Positions 30,469-41,874 of a stretch of 64,000 nt of DNA are shown piece by piece. This DNA is from Ascaris suum (lineage: Eukaryota; Nematoda; Chromadorea; Rhabditida; Ascarididae). The position numbers and the translations under genes are program-made. Position 1 is the stretch's first letter, and the number at the start of each line of letters is the position of its first letter. Below the pieces are notes generated by a model. The model made no database searches. It worked only from the letters and a program-made list of their open reading frames with translations, and was not told the origin of the DNA. The stretch lies in NCBI GenBank assembly GCA_013433145.1, contig CM024190.1, forward strand, positions 7,168,120-7,232,119. Reading direction: 5' to 3'.

Positions 30469-32245
30469 TGCTTAGAAAATTGCATTTTTTTAGCGTGGAA
30501 AATGTTGTGATCGCTTCATAGAGGATGAATCGATTTGCTATAGCTATATTGGTAAGAAAACATAGAAACAAAATTTTTCGGCTGTACACAATTGGTTTTC
30601 GAAAAATACGGAATTGAATTCCGCACTAATCTATTTATATGCAGATATTTTCATTAAATATTTAATGTGAGGGAAAATTTTCAGTGGTTTGTGAAATTTT
30701 GAATAACTTATAGACGAAGTACGTAACCAAGAAATGCTGAAGACTTGAAGAAAAAAAGAAAGCTCGATACGTCAAAGTTCCTATTATTCAAGAACCGATC
30801 ATCTTCTTAATTCATATTGAGTAGAAGAAGGTTGCGAGCAAGGTAATAAAAGTGTCGTTTTTTTTTAGATAAAACTAGAATTAAGTCTTCCAGTTCAACT
30901 ATGCGCCGTGTGCGCTACAGGGAGATATCCTAAGTTCGTGCTTCAACTATTCCATCTCACAGATGTCGCCATCCTTCCTATATAATAATTGCCACTATCA
31001 TTAATTTTCCAATTTTATTTTGAGGCTCTGTTGGCATGTGATACACTACAAGAAGGCCAAGATTGGGAAAGTATACCGAAAGGAAACGAAGTAATCAGAA
31101 GACAAGGAGCTGAAGAGGTTCGTATGTCATTTGCTTAATCCTGGGATAATATACTGAATGACTGTTGACCATTCCGTGCAGTCGATTCATTTTCCAATAT
31201 TCCCGATCGGCATAACAGTCGTTCCGGATTTTTAAAAAAGCATTTTGCCATTTACGCGGGAATAATTAAATGGAGCTCAGTTATTGCGAGAAGCAAAAAC
31301 CTATGCCTTTGAAAATGTCGGCTATCAACTAATTTTTTGCAGTGTTGTGTAGCGTTGTTCTTAAATGACGTCATAATCCAGGATGTACTAAAAAGTTGGA
31401 GAAAAACCCATATAAAAGAATAAGCTAAACTTATTTAGCTTACATTCGATCTACTTGCAGCGAATAGGTCAAATCACGTCAGGTACATTCAGTGTTCGTT
31501 TGCGGCGTCCGATTGCTTATGCGTGGGTTAGTACGGACATCTCCACCGATGATGTGGTATGTCACATTTTCCCACGTTGAATTTAATTTGCTTTTTCTCA
31601 CTTTATTTAATGTAATATTGAAAGTATATATAGAAAAACTTACATATTGCACTAAATGAAGTGGCGACATTGTCGTGCGCCGATCTCCAGCACCATAGCG
31701 TCGTTCAGCCGTCCTTTCCAAGATAATGCTTTGAACGGTTTCAGTAATGTACATTTGTTATAGATGATTGTTTATCGTTGCTGGCTTAACCATTGGAGAA
31801 TCCGATTTAATGGATAGTTGACTTTTGTGTGATCTTCGATATGATTCTTTAGCGCAATTTTGCAAATGGAATGAAAAAATTCATTAATAAATCAGTATTT
31901 GAAAATTCATCGAGATGTCGAATAAACTACTTGAGAGGAATTTTTTTTTTTTTTTTTTTAGCACAATGCACCGAAAGGTAATTTCAAATATCATATCACC
32001 AAGAATATAAACCACGGTGTATTTTATACCAGAAGTAGCTTTTTTTTTTCTAACCAGATAATCGTAATTAGCCAGCAATTTCATATCTTTCTACTGTATT
32101 TGGATGTGTCAAATTTTGACTGGTTTTGCAGAAAATTTTGAATAAAATGTAAATATGGTTGCAGTTAACGGTCGATATTGGAGGAGTCCGTTCGACTGCT
32201 CGATTACTAGAGAAGCCACCGGCACCGCTTCCCGAAAATGTTTAA
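17341..32245 (+). CDS. DMGDH: Dimethylglycine dehydrogenase-like mitochondrial flavoprotein
   Basis: DMGDH oxidatively demethylates dimethylglycine to sarcosine in the mitochondrial matrix, passing electrons to ETF and the one-carbon unit to tetrahydrofolate. Nineteen exons join in phase to 846 codons: 17341-17426, 18656-18809, 19249-19347, 19732-19827, 20461-20746, 22511-22605, 22866-23010, 23412-23587, 24141-24250, 24548-24725, 25102-25218, 26062-26201, 26679-26832, 27967-28115, 28515-28677, 29175-29297, 31025-31117, 31461-31556 and 32165-32245 (TAA). The N-terminus (MLAALRSVQRAALSSTQR) looks like a mitochondrial presequence. Residues 44-49 (GGGVSG) are the FAD fingerprint, and SGTTWHS (His79) is the covalent-FAD histidine motif of DMGDH/SARDH, absent from PDPR. 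NAAGLWAND, GGGLGKYLADW, DPNRFARWS and GRPTERVSGIYARL match DMGDH. A GcvT-type folate domain follows from about residue 515, with LTLDTNPFECGLHHLV. Two motifs diverge: the usual H-x-Y-V region reads IRYAWIGP (about 262-269), and the GELGWE motif reads GQLSFE (652-657). Length is normal. The acceptor before exon 17 (TTTTGAG) is the weakest splice site. Confidence 0.92.
20747..22510 (+). other. Intron 5 of the DMGDH-like gene (1.76 kb)
   Basis: The largest intron of the gene, in phase 1, joins VNAAG to LWAND. It is AT-rich, and no additional exon is supported. Confidence 0.7.
27319..27380. repeat. (AT)n microsatellite, about 31 units
   Basis: An uninterrupted AT dinucleotide array in intron 13 of the DMGDH-like gene. 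Confidence 0.97.
29703..29771. repeat. Three tandem copies of a 23-bp unit
   Basis: Copies at 29703-29725, 29726-29748 and 29749-29771 are identical except for one G/A difference in the middle copy. Each contains CTCAATTTATCCGG. The near identity implies a recent expansion. Confidence 0.95.
30386..30465. repeat. AT-rich dinucleotide array with two AATAT interruptions
   Basis: About 80 bases of alternating AT in intron 16 of the DMGDH-like gene, with two AA breaks near 30394 and 30411. Confidence 0.95.
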
Positions 32246-33949
32246 ATCCGCTTCGAAGAGAAGCTAATCGTATCGAGGAATTTAACTTGCATTATTTCGA
32301 TATAATATTTGCATGCGGGTGTCGATCTCATATCAAGTGCTCTCTTTCTTTCTCTTTCTTTCTTCCTCTTTCTTTCTTTCTTTCTTTCTTTTTTTCTATC
32401 TCTCTCTGTCTCTCAAACCAAGAAGAAAAGAAACGAAACTGTAACCTTCGCCAATCAAATCCTCTTTTATTTCATTCTCAACTGCACAGTTTTCTTGTTC
32501 AAAAAAAATCTATTCAATTTCCGTTGTTTTGATTTGTCGCATTTTCTTTCCCATCTATGAGAAATTGATATTTATTTGATGGAATGATGGATACTATATA
32601 ACTCAAATGTCGATCGTTCGAAGAGATTGTAAATGCAAATTTATGAGTAACTAAAGAAATTTGCATAAATTTAAAAATTTTCGAGACGCATCATCGAGAA
32701 GATTGCATCATTCTCAGAGATAAAACAAAACAGCTTAATGACGTTACAAAAAAGTTTGCAAGAAAAAGTTTCCCAAAAATAGATTGGCTATATAAACATG
32801 AAGTGTTTAGAGCGTAAAAGTGGAATAGTTATTTCCATTTTATGATTATAGATGAATTTCCCATTTATAATCGTTATATTATATCTTTGAGACGACTCTA
32901 CTAGGTTTCTTGTAATTGCCTAATAAATTGCAATTTTATTTGGTATATTTCGCAGAGTGAAATTTTTTATGCAAAACAAATTGCGATATAATCGATCATT
33001 CGAGATTAATGAAACTGAAAGAAAAAAAATTCAACGAAGATCGATGAAAAGTTGGAGAATTTGGCAACAAACTGAACACGTTCTTTCGATGGATCGACCT
33101 CATCGATCGCATATTTAAAGTACAGCAGTGTTTATGCTACCTTTTTTTGTACCGTTGGCAGGTGACGGTTAGATCGTGACAGCGAATGCGCTTACGTATT
33201 CTTGTGAGTACCATACAAACTGTAACGTTCAGTAAAATAAAAAGGTAAGAAAATATGCGAGGTGCGTGTGCGAGAAATGGTGTGTCTTTCAGAATTTAAT
33301 AATACTTGTATTATTAAAGCATTCTCATATGAAGGTGGAGGTAAGCAGGTTGGAATCCAATGTTGAGCATATATATGTGTATATATATATATCTTCGCTC
33401 TCGAGTAAAATTCCCGTGCAATCTTGGAAAATTTAGAACACTCGAAGGTTTTCTTGTGTGTTATGGTAAATATTATCTTCAAAATATAGTGCACGATATC
33501 CTTCTTTGCTTTCTTGAGAAGTTAATATAAGATCAGCCGGAAAATTGCAATAGATGAATTTGCAACCGTCCGGAAGAAGCAGTTTAATCAACCGGTGGAA
33601 CTAAACAGTTTTAAAAAGCGCATCTATACATCATTAACGCTGCAGTTGGCGTCACTTTTGCGAGTAGGGGACTGACGTTGAAGACGTTGAGCGGTCTCAA
33701 TTTGTTGCTTTTCAATTTGGTTGGATTGTATATTAAATTCGGGAGGACTTCAATTATAAGAAATGTGGCCTTCTGATACTTCAGCTGTGGATTTCTAAAG
33801 TCTTCTGCCGTTGCAAATTAAAAGTTGAATACTACAAAAAAAAAAATTAGACTCCAATATTGAAAAATAGAGCAAGTGTCATTGCAACGCGTGCTTCCCC
33901 TTGTAGAACTATTGATTTGCTTCATTTATGAACGTTTTTAAAAACTCAC
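32246..33949. other. 3' flank of the DMGDH-like gene
   Basis: It contains a CTTT-rich stretch (about 32343-32400) and AT-rich DNA. At about 33430-33800 there are overlapping short minus-strand open segments that abut the island at 33950, but each is interrupted by stops within about 60 codons. Confidence 0.45.
32922..32927 (+). terminator. AATAAA polyadenylation signal candidate for the DMGDH-like gene
   Basis: This AATAAA is the first one I found after the TAA at 32243-32245. It implies a rather long 3' UTR of about 0.7 kb, so a nearer variant signal may be the one used. Confidence 0.22.
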
Positions 33950-34574
33950 CTAAAGCATTTGTGCACACCATTGCTTAATTAACACTGAAATCATCTCTGA
34001 GGGAAACGTCTCTGCAACATTTTTCTTGCCATCTTCGATCACTTTTACGAATGTGGCCTTACGATTCGGGTCTTTAACGGATGTACACCTGAACAAATTT
34101 ATGTGAAACTCCAATCGAGGAAAAACCAAGAGAATTATGGCGGTTACAGGTCGAGGAACTTAAAGCTTTAGCTCAGAAGATCATGATAAAGCACTTTTCA
34201 AATTTCATTCGTTATCGCTGGAGTGAACTAGCCTAAACTTGGGATTTAAAACGCTGGAATGTAGGTTGCTGATTTTTGTACCCCAAGGCCTGTGAGATAT
34301 TGTGCCTCAACACCTATGAAGCCTATAAAACTCCATCCTATTGTTTGACCTTCTGCGGCTCCCGAGACAACATCTCTGTCATCTAGAGCTTGCAACGGAC
34401 CGGAGAAAGTCGTTATCACTAACTCATTTTTTTTTTTTGGAAGTTTAGGCTTTGTTTAATGATGTTTGAATAAATTTTTGCATCAGTATGGAGTCGAACC
34501 ATTGAGGTTTTATTTCTGGAGAAGCCGATCAAGTTATACAATGCTAGTCTAATTTCAGAAGATTGTTTCTTCGT
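33950..34574 (-). pseudogene. Fragmented minus-strand coding remnant, family unknown
   Basis: Three protein-like minus-strand segments lie head to tail in different frames. Segment a (34574-34427) includes LALYNLIGFSRNK and runs into a 12-base A tract. Segment b (34425-34282) includes LQALDDRDVVSGAAEGQ and GFIGVEAQYLTGLG. Segment c (34088-33950) follows a good acceptor (TTTGTTCAG), includes VKDPNRKATFVKVIEDGK and SEMISVLIKQWCAQML, and ends at TAG immediately before a consensus donor GTGAGT. Segments a and b are joined only across the A tract with a frame change. The GGG/GTACAA donor after b is out of phase with c. Composition (Gly, Ala, Asp, Lys) is unlike AT-rich noise. I read it as a decayed gene or an element fragment, or as real exons with missing intermediates. 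Confidence 0.4.
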
Positions 34575-34693
34575 TTAAAAATGAGCCAGCAACTTAGTAT
34601 TTGACTTTTGATTACTAGTGCATGTCAGCGTTTTGCATTTCTGGCGCTGGTTTCATATTTTCAGCTTTCCTTTAGTTGTTTCATCTGCCCCCA

Positions 34694-34708
34694 CCCCCCC
34701 CCCCCCCC
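34694..34708 (-). repeat. C15 tract (G15 on the minus strand)
   Basis: An unbroken run of 15 C. Confidence 0.9.
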
Positions 34709-36923
34709 AATATACCTTTTCACATTGTTGGGAGTCTTTCCTCCATAAAGCTCCCCGCTGCAGCACTTTTCAATTTGCTAGTACAACCTTTTGCAAATTT
34801 GCTTTTACAGCATGCATTATGTAGATGTAGATGTGCATGCATGTGTCTGCATGTGTTTTTGTCGGTCTGTCTGTCGGGCAGTTTCAGCTAAAGACAACTC
34901 TCGAGCTAAAGTTGATTTATCCCGAGCATAAGCTTCCGATGTATCTTTCATACTACACTGTGAAGTTTTATAGGAGCTATAAGCATCTAAATTATTCCAG
35001 ATCATTTGGAGTCATTTCGCGATCGATGTGATTGCACTTTGCACCAATGCAACGGATTTTTACAAGCAGTTAGTTCGCTGAAACCATCCTTCTGTGGAAA
35101 ATTACTGCAGACTGGCCTCAGTCCAAACCTGAATGTGAGCATTTTATTATTTGTCGGAAACTTACGACGTTTGTTGATTGGTTGGTTTACAAAAGTCCAA
35201 AGCGCAAAAAAAAAAAAGAAGTTGAAAAACGCCCCTCGTATATAAATTTGACGAGGAAAAGGGCGAGCCGGATATTGGGTCTTCGACTTATCGAATACCT
35301 AGTCGTTTCGGATCTATTTTCGTAAGGTAAACAAACACCTTTAGAGAAATCTCATAACGAGAGCACTTTTTGATTGCCAATCTCTTCAAATTCATTAAGC
35401 GGTCGAATTTTCATATTCGATATTTCATCAATGTGGAGCGCTTTTATGTTGATTTCACATAATTTGTATTAATACAAACAACGATTCTATTACACTGCAA
35501 TCATCACTACACTTAGCGACAGCTGGCAGCTGGCAGCAATGATGTGTGCAATTATGTTGGGAATGAAAAGTTGCCCTGAAGCGTCCATTATCGTGCTGCA
35601 TCTTTTTATTTTCGTTGGTGTTTCAATTCCACATCAACATTTAACTATTGAGAGCTTCAACGATAACTTTAACTATATTACTGATTAACTTATTAGTCTT
35701 TATTGATCGATCGATTCAAATATTTTGCAATTTTTTTCTATCTGTTTTTTTTTCTTTTGTTCATAGCTTTCATTACTGTTTTATGCGCATATCAAATACT
35801 CTTCTTGAAAAGTTTTTTAAAAGCAAAGAATTACAATATTATAAAAGAGATTAAAAAATATCATGAAATCTTTGCCTTATAATAAATCTCACGTTGGAAA
35901 TACATCTTTATTTCATAGTTTGATGATGGTCATTTCGATGATTCTTTATATGCCTCTTTCCTTGAGTTTCTTTGCTATTGTGCATGTGTGTGTTTGTGTT
36001 TTTTTTTTCTTTTTCGTTGTTTTTATTGCTTTCATTTGTTTATTTTATACTTTTCACCTAGTCTAATACTTGTATTTTTGCATTAAACGATATTAAATGA
36101 ATTAATTATAAAATTTAGTTGAAATTCTATAAATGTGAAGTTTTTATGGTGGGTCGGGTGTAGATACACCTGTTAGGTACAAATGGATGCTCGCAAAAGT
36201 GTTAATGGTATTCCAATATATAAGCAGCCGCTAAAAGTCATTCAATTGTAGTGTTGCAGCGCAAAAAAAAAAGAGAGAGAGAGAGAGAGAAAGAAAAGAA
36301 GAGAAGTCGTTTATCACGACAACAGTTGGCCGCAATGGTAGGTCTGCTTGCCTTACAAATTCTAATTTAGTAACAGCAAAAACTATGCACACATTATTTC
36401 GTCTTTTTTTTTTTTCATATAATATAGCCATAGACTTTTGTAATGCATATTTGTGATCAACGCAATAAAATTTTGATGAAAAGGTGGAAAATTTTGAAAT
36501 TTATTAACCTTATAGAGAATTTATTGAGTTGAATTATTGAATTAATTTAATCTTATCGAATAATATTGTGATTAAATTTAACTCGCATACGATAAATTAA
36601 ACACCACGAAGTTGTAAGATTAAACGTGGATGATGATTCGTTGATATAAATGCAACTATTAGCCATTTTACTCGTATTGTATTTCAACTTATTTAAAAAA
36701 TCGAGCGTTAAATTTACAAAGAAGTGCACGATCACCATTGTTGGATTCAGCGTTGAGTGAATTTTCGCACAATGAACGAACATCACTAAACCATACTTAT
36801 ATGTTTTATTGTATTCTCTATTGATCACTTTAAACATAGAACATATTATAATACCTATTGACTTTAAAAAAAATGAACCAAGAAAATCTATACTGCTTGT
36901 GGATGTGTTATAACGCATACGAG
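34709..36923. other. Intergenic, no gene seen
   Basis: AT-rich sequence with T runs, a TGCATG-rich stretch near 34830-34860 and a short GA array at 36273-36290. No supported exon. Confidence 0.5.
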
Positions 36924-37144
36924 CATATTGTACCGCATCTAGGTATATAATATACTAAACCTGGATATATTACACCACATTTGACATATTATTGCAATCT
37001 CTAAGCATATTATACCGTATCCAAACATATTGTAACACATTTGAACATATAATACCACATCTAGGCATATTATAGTGCACCTGAATATATTATAGCATAT
37101 CTGGGCATTTTATACCACACCTGGACATATTATATCGCAGGTGA
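36924..37144. repeat. Decayed minisatellite, about 11 units of 19-22 bp
   Basis: Eleven consecutive imperfect units begin CATATTAT or a close variant and continue as A-CCACAT-CTGG-like sequence. Examples are CATATTGTACCGCATCTAGG (36924-36943) and CATATTATACCGTATCCAAA (about 37006). Unit length varies by a base or two and divergence is high, so the array is old. Confidence 0.85.
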
Positions 37145-38000
37145 GCATGAAATTTATATTTTGTCGCGGTCATAGATTTAAAGTGAGCATAAAATGCGAA
37201 AATTCGAAAGCGCATTGTTTTATGTTATTAGTAGAGTAGAGTATAGTACGGCATAGCACAGTTTTTTAAAGTTGGTTTATTATTGCCATTAAAAGAAATT
37301 GCTTAAAATGAATTGTCGAATGAATTTTGATGGAAGAATCAAACTATCGGGCAATTTAGAGCTCTCTGTAAAGAAGATCGATTTTCGTAGAGAGTTTCAT
37401 GAGCTTCAAAAAAAAACCTCCAGTCACTTAAATTGCCGGAAAAAATTGATCAAATGCAATGGTACTTTTCTAACTTCAGTTTGTTTCTTATTGATCATCT
37501 CCTATATGGATTACATTTTTATTCAACTTATTAATCAATTTTGAGAAGTGCACTGTGCAGCTACACCTTTAAGCCCAATCTAGTAAGTTTAGGTGCGACT
37601 AGGTGATCGTCTCAATGCGCTCAGGTTTGAATGATATCGCCAAATCATGTACGCTTGAAGGCGAAGTGCAAAATGTCTAAACAAACAATCTATCAATAAG
37701 TAAATATTTTTGCTGTGGTATTTGTATCGTTGATCGATTGTAGAGCGAAATATTAGGCGATCTTTTATCGTTTTTATACGCATCTACAGTTTAGTCTATC
37801 AACTCGGAAGAGAACATATCAACATTTAAAAAGGCTTTAAAAAATGTTGCGTCCATTTCATACCTATTGAATCGCAAAAAAAGACCAATTTTGCGCAGAA
37901 AAGTTTATATGCGTATCGAATCGGTTGGAATATACGGCCATTTTCGAACCGCTTCTTCCGTATATTTTATCATTTGTTAGCCATTTGTCTTCTTTACTAG

Positions 38001-38447
38001 ATGAGCGAAATACAGACGGTCATAATGTGCTTGCTAATTAGGTGCTTGTGCTGTCAGGAATACGACCTATTGTCTGGATACTCGTGGTTAGGAGGATTTA
38101 TTAGTGGAAGTTGGATAAATTCGACAAAATTTGAAAGTGTCGGCCTAGAGAGGAAAGCGATCCTGATCGATACTAGTAATGTTGCGACGAAGAGTATCAA
38201 TCTACGGATAGCGTCTTTGCAGGCATTGATAAATTTCATTTGCAACGTTGCGTCTTTGCCTATTTATGTGTGCATTTTTCTGTTCAATAATAATTTCAAC
38301 TCCGCAGTCACTAAATTTGGAGTTATTGCATTCAATGGATGTAATATGCACTATAGAATTATCGCCTACACGATATTCCGTTTTCATCCATCAATTTCGG
38401 AAAGAATTTTGCAGATATCATTTGAAAGAGCTAATAAATTTGCATAA
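38001..38447 (+). CDS. Hypothetical ORF, 148 codons
   Basis: A frame opens with ATG immediately after a TTTACTAG that resembles a splice or trans-splice acceptor, and runs 148 codons. It has a Cys-rich N-terminus (CLLIRCLCCQEYDLLSG) and a hydrophobic middle (SLPIYVCIFLFN). Overlapping antisense frames are also open, which weakens the case. No family is recognised. This is one of the longest unexplained ORFs on the + strand of the window, but not far above chance at this base composition. Confidence 0.2.
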   Translation: MSEIQTVIMCLLIRCLCCQEYDLLSGYSWLGGFISGSWINSTKFESVGLERKAILIDTSNVATKSINLRIASLQALINFICNVASLPIYVCIFLFNNNFNSAVTKFGVIAFNGCNMHYRIIAYTIFRFHPSISERILQISFERANKFA

Positions 38448-38478
38448 ATCTTAGACCAATTGGATTTTCATTTTATAG

Positions 38479-38674
38479 CACACAAGTGGCAAAAAAAAAA
38501 CGACCTTTTATCGAAAGGTTATATGGGCATTTGGAGCAGTTGAAATACGATTTGTTAGGTGGAGAAACTTCTCGTTTAGTTGAATGCAAAATTTTGCGTT
38601 GTGTCAACACCTTCGGCACATTTCTTGCAAAATTTTCTTTGCAAACATTACTGCTTGAAATAAATGATACTTAA
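38479..38674 (+). CDS. Hypothetical terminal exon
   Basis: After an acceptor-like TTTTATAG, a 64-codon frame reads through KKKRPFIERLYGHLEQLKYD and LLGGETSRLVECKILRC to TAA at 38672-38674. The amphipathic, charged character differs from that of neighbouring AT-rich ORFs. It could follow the ORF at 38001, but no donor in that ORF gives a verified phase match. Unrecognised. Confidence 0.22.
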
Positions 38675-39697
38675 GATATATTGGAAGTGGAGAAGGGGGA
38701 TGACGGTACCAGGGTTAGAGGTGTGCAAAATAAAATATTTTTTTAATACTTAGTAATATGCCAGCATGTCTTTATAATTTTGGTTGAATACTGTAAGAAC
38801 GAACAGTTAAATTATCCAAAAATTGGGCAATACAAGGCGCACCCATTTGTGGTATAAACCAAACTGAATTTAGCCTAGCTTGACTACTATCTCCACCCAT
38901 TCCACCATTGTCAGCGGTTACGATTGTGATATATTATTTGATGTGGCACTTAGACGAGGATCACTGCCAACAGCGCTATCATGAGAATCGTATCAGGTGT
39001 TCATTACAAAATACACCTTTTTGTAAGCTTGCACGTGCAAAATGAATAAAATATACCTGCATTAACGCGGCATATGCATCTTTGCTGGTGACTATTCCTT
39101 TCACTCTGTCATATGATTATAGCGTGCATTTCATGAAAGTTAACATGCCGGAAATTGTTTATAATCTAAAATAAGCTTATGAAATTTTAATTCACTTCAT
39201 TTAAATGAGCGTTTAATTAGCGCATTTGCGTATTCCATATAAGTGACGCATCTTTTGAAAATGCAAAATACTATGAATCGTATATGGTTTAATGCATGCT
39301 TCACAAATTTGCATTAAGCAATTATTGTTTTCTCTGCGAGAAAATTTTTTTTGGGAGAGAAAACATTGAAAAGAAATTTTTAGTGATCATTTTTTCCTGG
39401 ATTTTTTCTTTTTCCACTTTTTTTTTCGTGGATTTTTTCTTTCTTTTCATTTTTCAAAATGGCTTTAAAGTTTTTCGCTATGCCGCGACATACGTTTAAG
39501 CAAATCTATGGTTGTTTTATTGGTAGCCTAGGAAAATTTAGTTCATTTTCGCCAGCTATAGCAACTAGATTATGGCTTAGCTCACATTATGGCCCTATCC
39601 TTTCTATGAAGAACGAAAAAAGGAAGCAATATTTAAGTCTTTTAAACTCTGATTTTTATTGATGATGTGCTATCCATGATTGATGGGCTCTAATTTC

Positions 39698-39718
39698 AAA
39701 AAAAAAAAAAAAAAAAAA
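39698..39718. repeat. A-rich run followed by GAGAGAGAG
   Basis: About 21 A followed by a short GA array. No coding sequence precedes it that would suggest a retrocopied gene. Confidence 0.85.
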
Positions 39719-40723
39719 GAGAGAGAGAATTATTCAGCACAGATTCCGCACCAGTCCATAAGGCTTAGCATCTACAATTATGGATGCACATTTGCATATG
39801 CATTAAGCTTAGCCTAAGCGTTATTGTGATGGAATTATAGAGGCGTTTTTTTAATGGCTGATTGCCACCAAATTACTGCAGCATTTTGTCGGCTTCTTTG
39901 AAACCTAACGACTATTCATTTCATTTCGACAAGTTTTACGTATTTCAACAATTTGTTTTGTGAACTTTGTTTTGATGTTTATTATGTGGCTTTCCTCTTT
40001 TCTTTTTTTTTTTCTAATGTTTCAGCTAAATTATTAATCGATTATAGTGAATTTCCACATATGGGCCCCATCTCCCACCCTTTCCCATTAATAAACCTTC
40101 TCGCGAAAAAAAAAAATCTTAGATTTTTAAAATTTCGCGAGGAAAAAAGCGTTTTTCTATCATTGCACACCTAGTTCTTTTACTAGTCTTCCGCTCGCTG
40201 ATTAGTATAATGCCTTTGGGAAAAAATTTGCGAATCTTTTCATAATCTGTTATAGGTTTCATTCAAAATAATGCACAACTATCATTTATATTTCATTTAT
40301 GGCAACCAAGTTTGATAAGCAAACTTCAGTTGTACCTTCATTGATTCAAATGGATTACGTGACAATTCTCGAGTCCTTAGAAAGAGTGCCTAGAGTGTAT
40401 CCATATTCATGTATTTTCTTATATGCTCAACAATTGCATACAACTAGAATATAGCTGTTCATCGTATGTATGGGGATAAATTTCCTTCGTAAAACGATCA
40501 TGCTTGTGCGTACTTTAGCACACGTGCCGGTCTATCGATGCATTTATTAGACGTTTACCTGTATGTTAACGAGTGTTCTATGTTAACAAATGATCTATTG
40601 TAATCAAATGACTTTATGGTCACAGTGATGGTGGTAACGTTTATTTATGTAATAAGTTGTATGCTCATACTTGTTTGACTTTGATGTGGTATCTCCCCCG
40701 TGTGGATTATGACCTCCCCATGT

Positions 40724-40752
40724 CTTCGGGGCTTTAGCCGAAGATATAAATA
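40724..40752 (+). promoter_or_regulatory. Hairpin plus TATA box (possible core promoter or solo LTR)
   Basis: CTTCGG (40724-40729) pairs with CCGAAG (40738-40743), and a perfect TATA box TATAAATA follows at 40745-40752. The surrounding 200 bases are GC-richer than the flanks. No ORF starts downstream. A TATA box inside a short non-coding GC-richer block is what a solo LTR would show. TGTTAAC occurs twice nearby (about 40564 and 40580), but no clear matching 3' end or target-site duplication is visible. Confidence 0.3.
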
Positions 40753-41688
40753 GGCTGCAGTCTTGCTTACTAGTCAGTATGTGCGTGTGTTTTGGTAGTC
40801 CTCGTCGTGTAGCTCCCAAGTCCGTCAAACTGTAGCACGTATTTATGCTTACCTTTTTAAGTTTTGAATTCGTATATTCGATGCTTTCGATTTAAATACC
40901 ATATAAACTGATGTAATCAGTCTTTTCTTGGCTAGCTTCAATTTATTTATTTATTTATTTATTTTTGGATAGCTTCACCATCTTTAGTGAGTTCTAATGT
41001 AAGGCAAATAAGTTTAACGAAATTTAAAAAGGAATGCATTAAGCGCTATGGAATCCTGTTGAAATGTTTTCTATGCGATAATTCTTAACAAATATCTTCC
41101 TGTATTACTTTTGTTGTATTCATATGCTCGATCCGAGTCGGGTCGTGGAAGGTAAATTTATCGTTGCTATTACTTTATTATCAATAAGTTACCACTATTA
41201 TGTTACGTTACTATTATATACTATTATGCATAGCTTACTGTTATATACTTAAACTTACTATTATATACTTACTTCCGTGATACACTTCATCAGCACTATA
41301 CTAATTAATTGATACATCAACCAACTTGACTGTCAGTTAAGAAATTTTCACAAAAAAAAACATCCGAAAATTCTTTAAAAGCTTCTTTTAGTGATATGAA
41401 CTACGGCATTTCTAACCCTGAAATATTATTGAAAAATACTTCATTTTATGGTCGATAGACCTTTCTTTCTCAAACTTCAACTTCAACTTAGATTTCCGAT
41501 TCGTAGAAAATAGAATTTCCACCCACAATTTTCTTCCGCTTTTTCATTTCAAATTCACTTTTTTTAGTACGATAATATTTTTTTTTTTTTGCAAGTGCAT
41601 TTGTTTTACTATATATGAAGTTCTAACATTCAAAAAAAAGAAAAAAATCATTTCGCAGTTTTCATTCAGTCCATCGCATCATGGATCT

Positions 41689-41874
41689 ATGTTGACCATT
41701 TCAAAATATTTTCATGCTGGTTGCCCGTTCGATTTGTCGGTCGGTTACAGCTGCAACAAGTGTGCAGTTATGAGCTCAAACGAATTGCTTATATGTGCGG
41801 GATATGCTCAGAGGATTGCGATGCTTGCCTTTCACTTCAAACGTACCGATCCGACGATTTACGTTTCATCGTAG
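41689..41874 (+). CDS. Hypothetical exon-like ORF
   Basis: A 62-codon open frame in a GC-richer island includes CPFDLSVGYSCNKCAVMSSN and ends at TAG 41872-41874. Its cysteine spacing is not a recognisable zinc finger. An internal CTCAG could act as an acceptor. Family unknown. Confidence 0.17.
   Translation: MLTISKYFHAGCPFDLSVGYSCNKCAVMSSNELLICAGYAQRIAMLAFHFKRTDPTIYVSS

Larger units (their letters stand above)
29298..31024 (+). other. Intron 16 of the DMGDH-like gene (1.73 kb)
   Basis: Donor GTATCG follows NRKL and the next homologous block is ALLACDTL. The intron holds the 23-bp triplication (29703) and an AT array (30386). It also contains repeated TTTCTTACCTATA-like motifs at about 30079-30160. 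Confidence 0.65.

Noticed and set aside
30273..30589. Tyr/Ile repeat ORFs on both strands
   Set aside because: They are translations of the AT dinucleotide array.
30869..30950. Exon-like peptide (LELSLPVQLCAVCATGRYP) after a TTTTTTAG in intron 16
   Set aside because: Family alignment goes directly from NRKL to ALLACDTL; an extra block here has no counterpart. It could be a cryptic exon.
34480..34560. tRNA-like T-arm on the minus strand (TGGTTCGACTCCA)
   Set aside because: A 7-base T loop with a short stem is present, but no acceptor stem, anticodon arm or D arm could be assembled around it.
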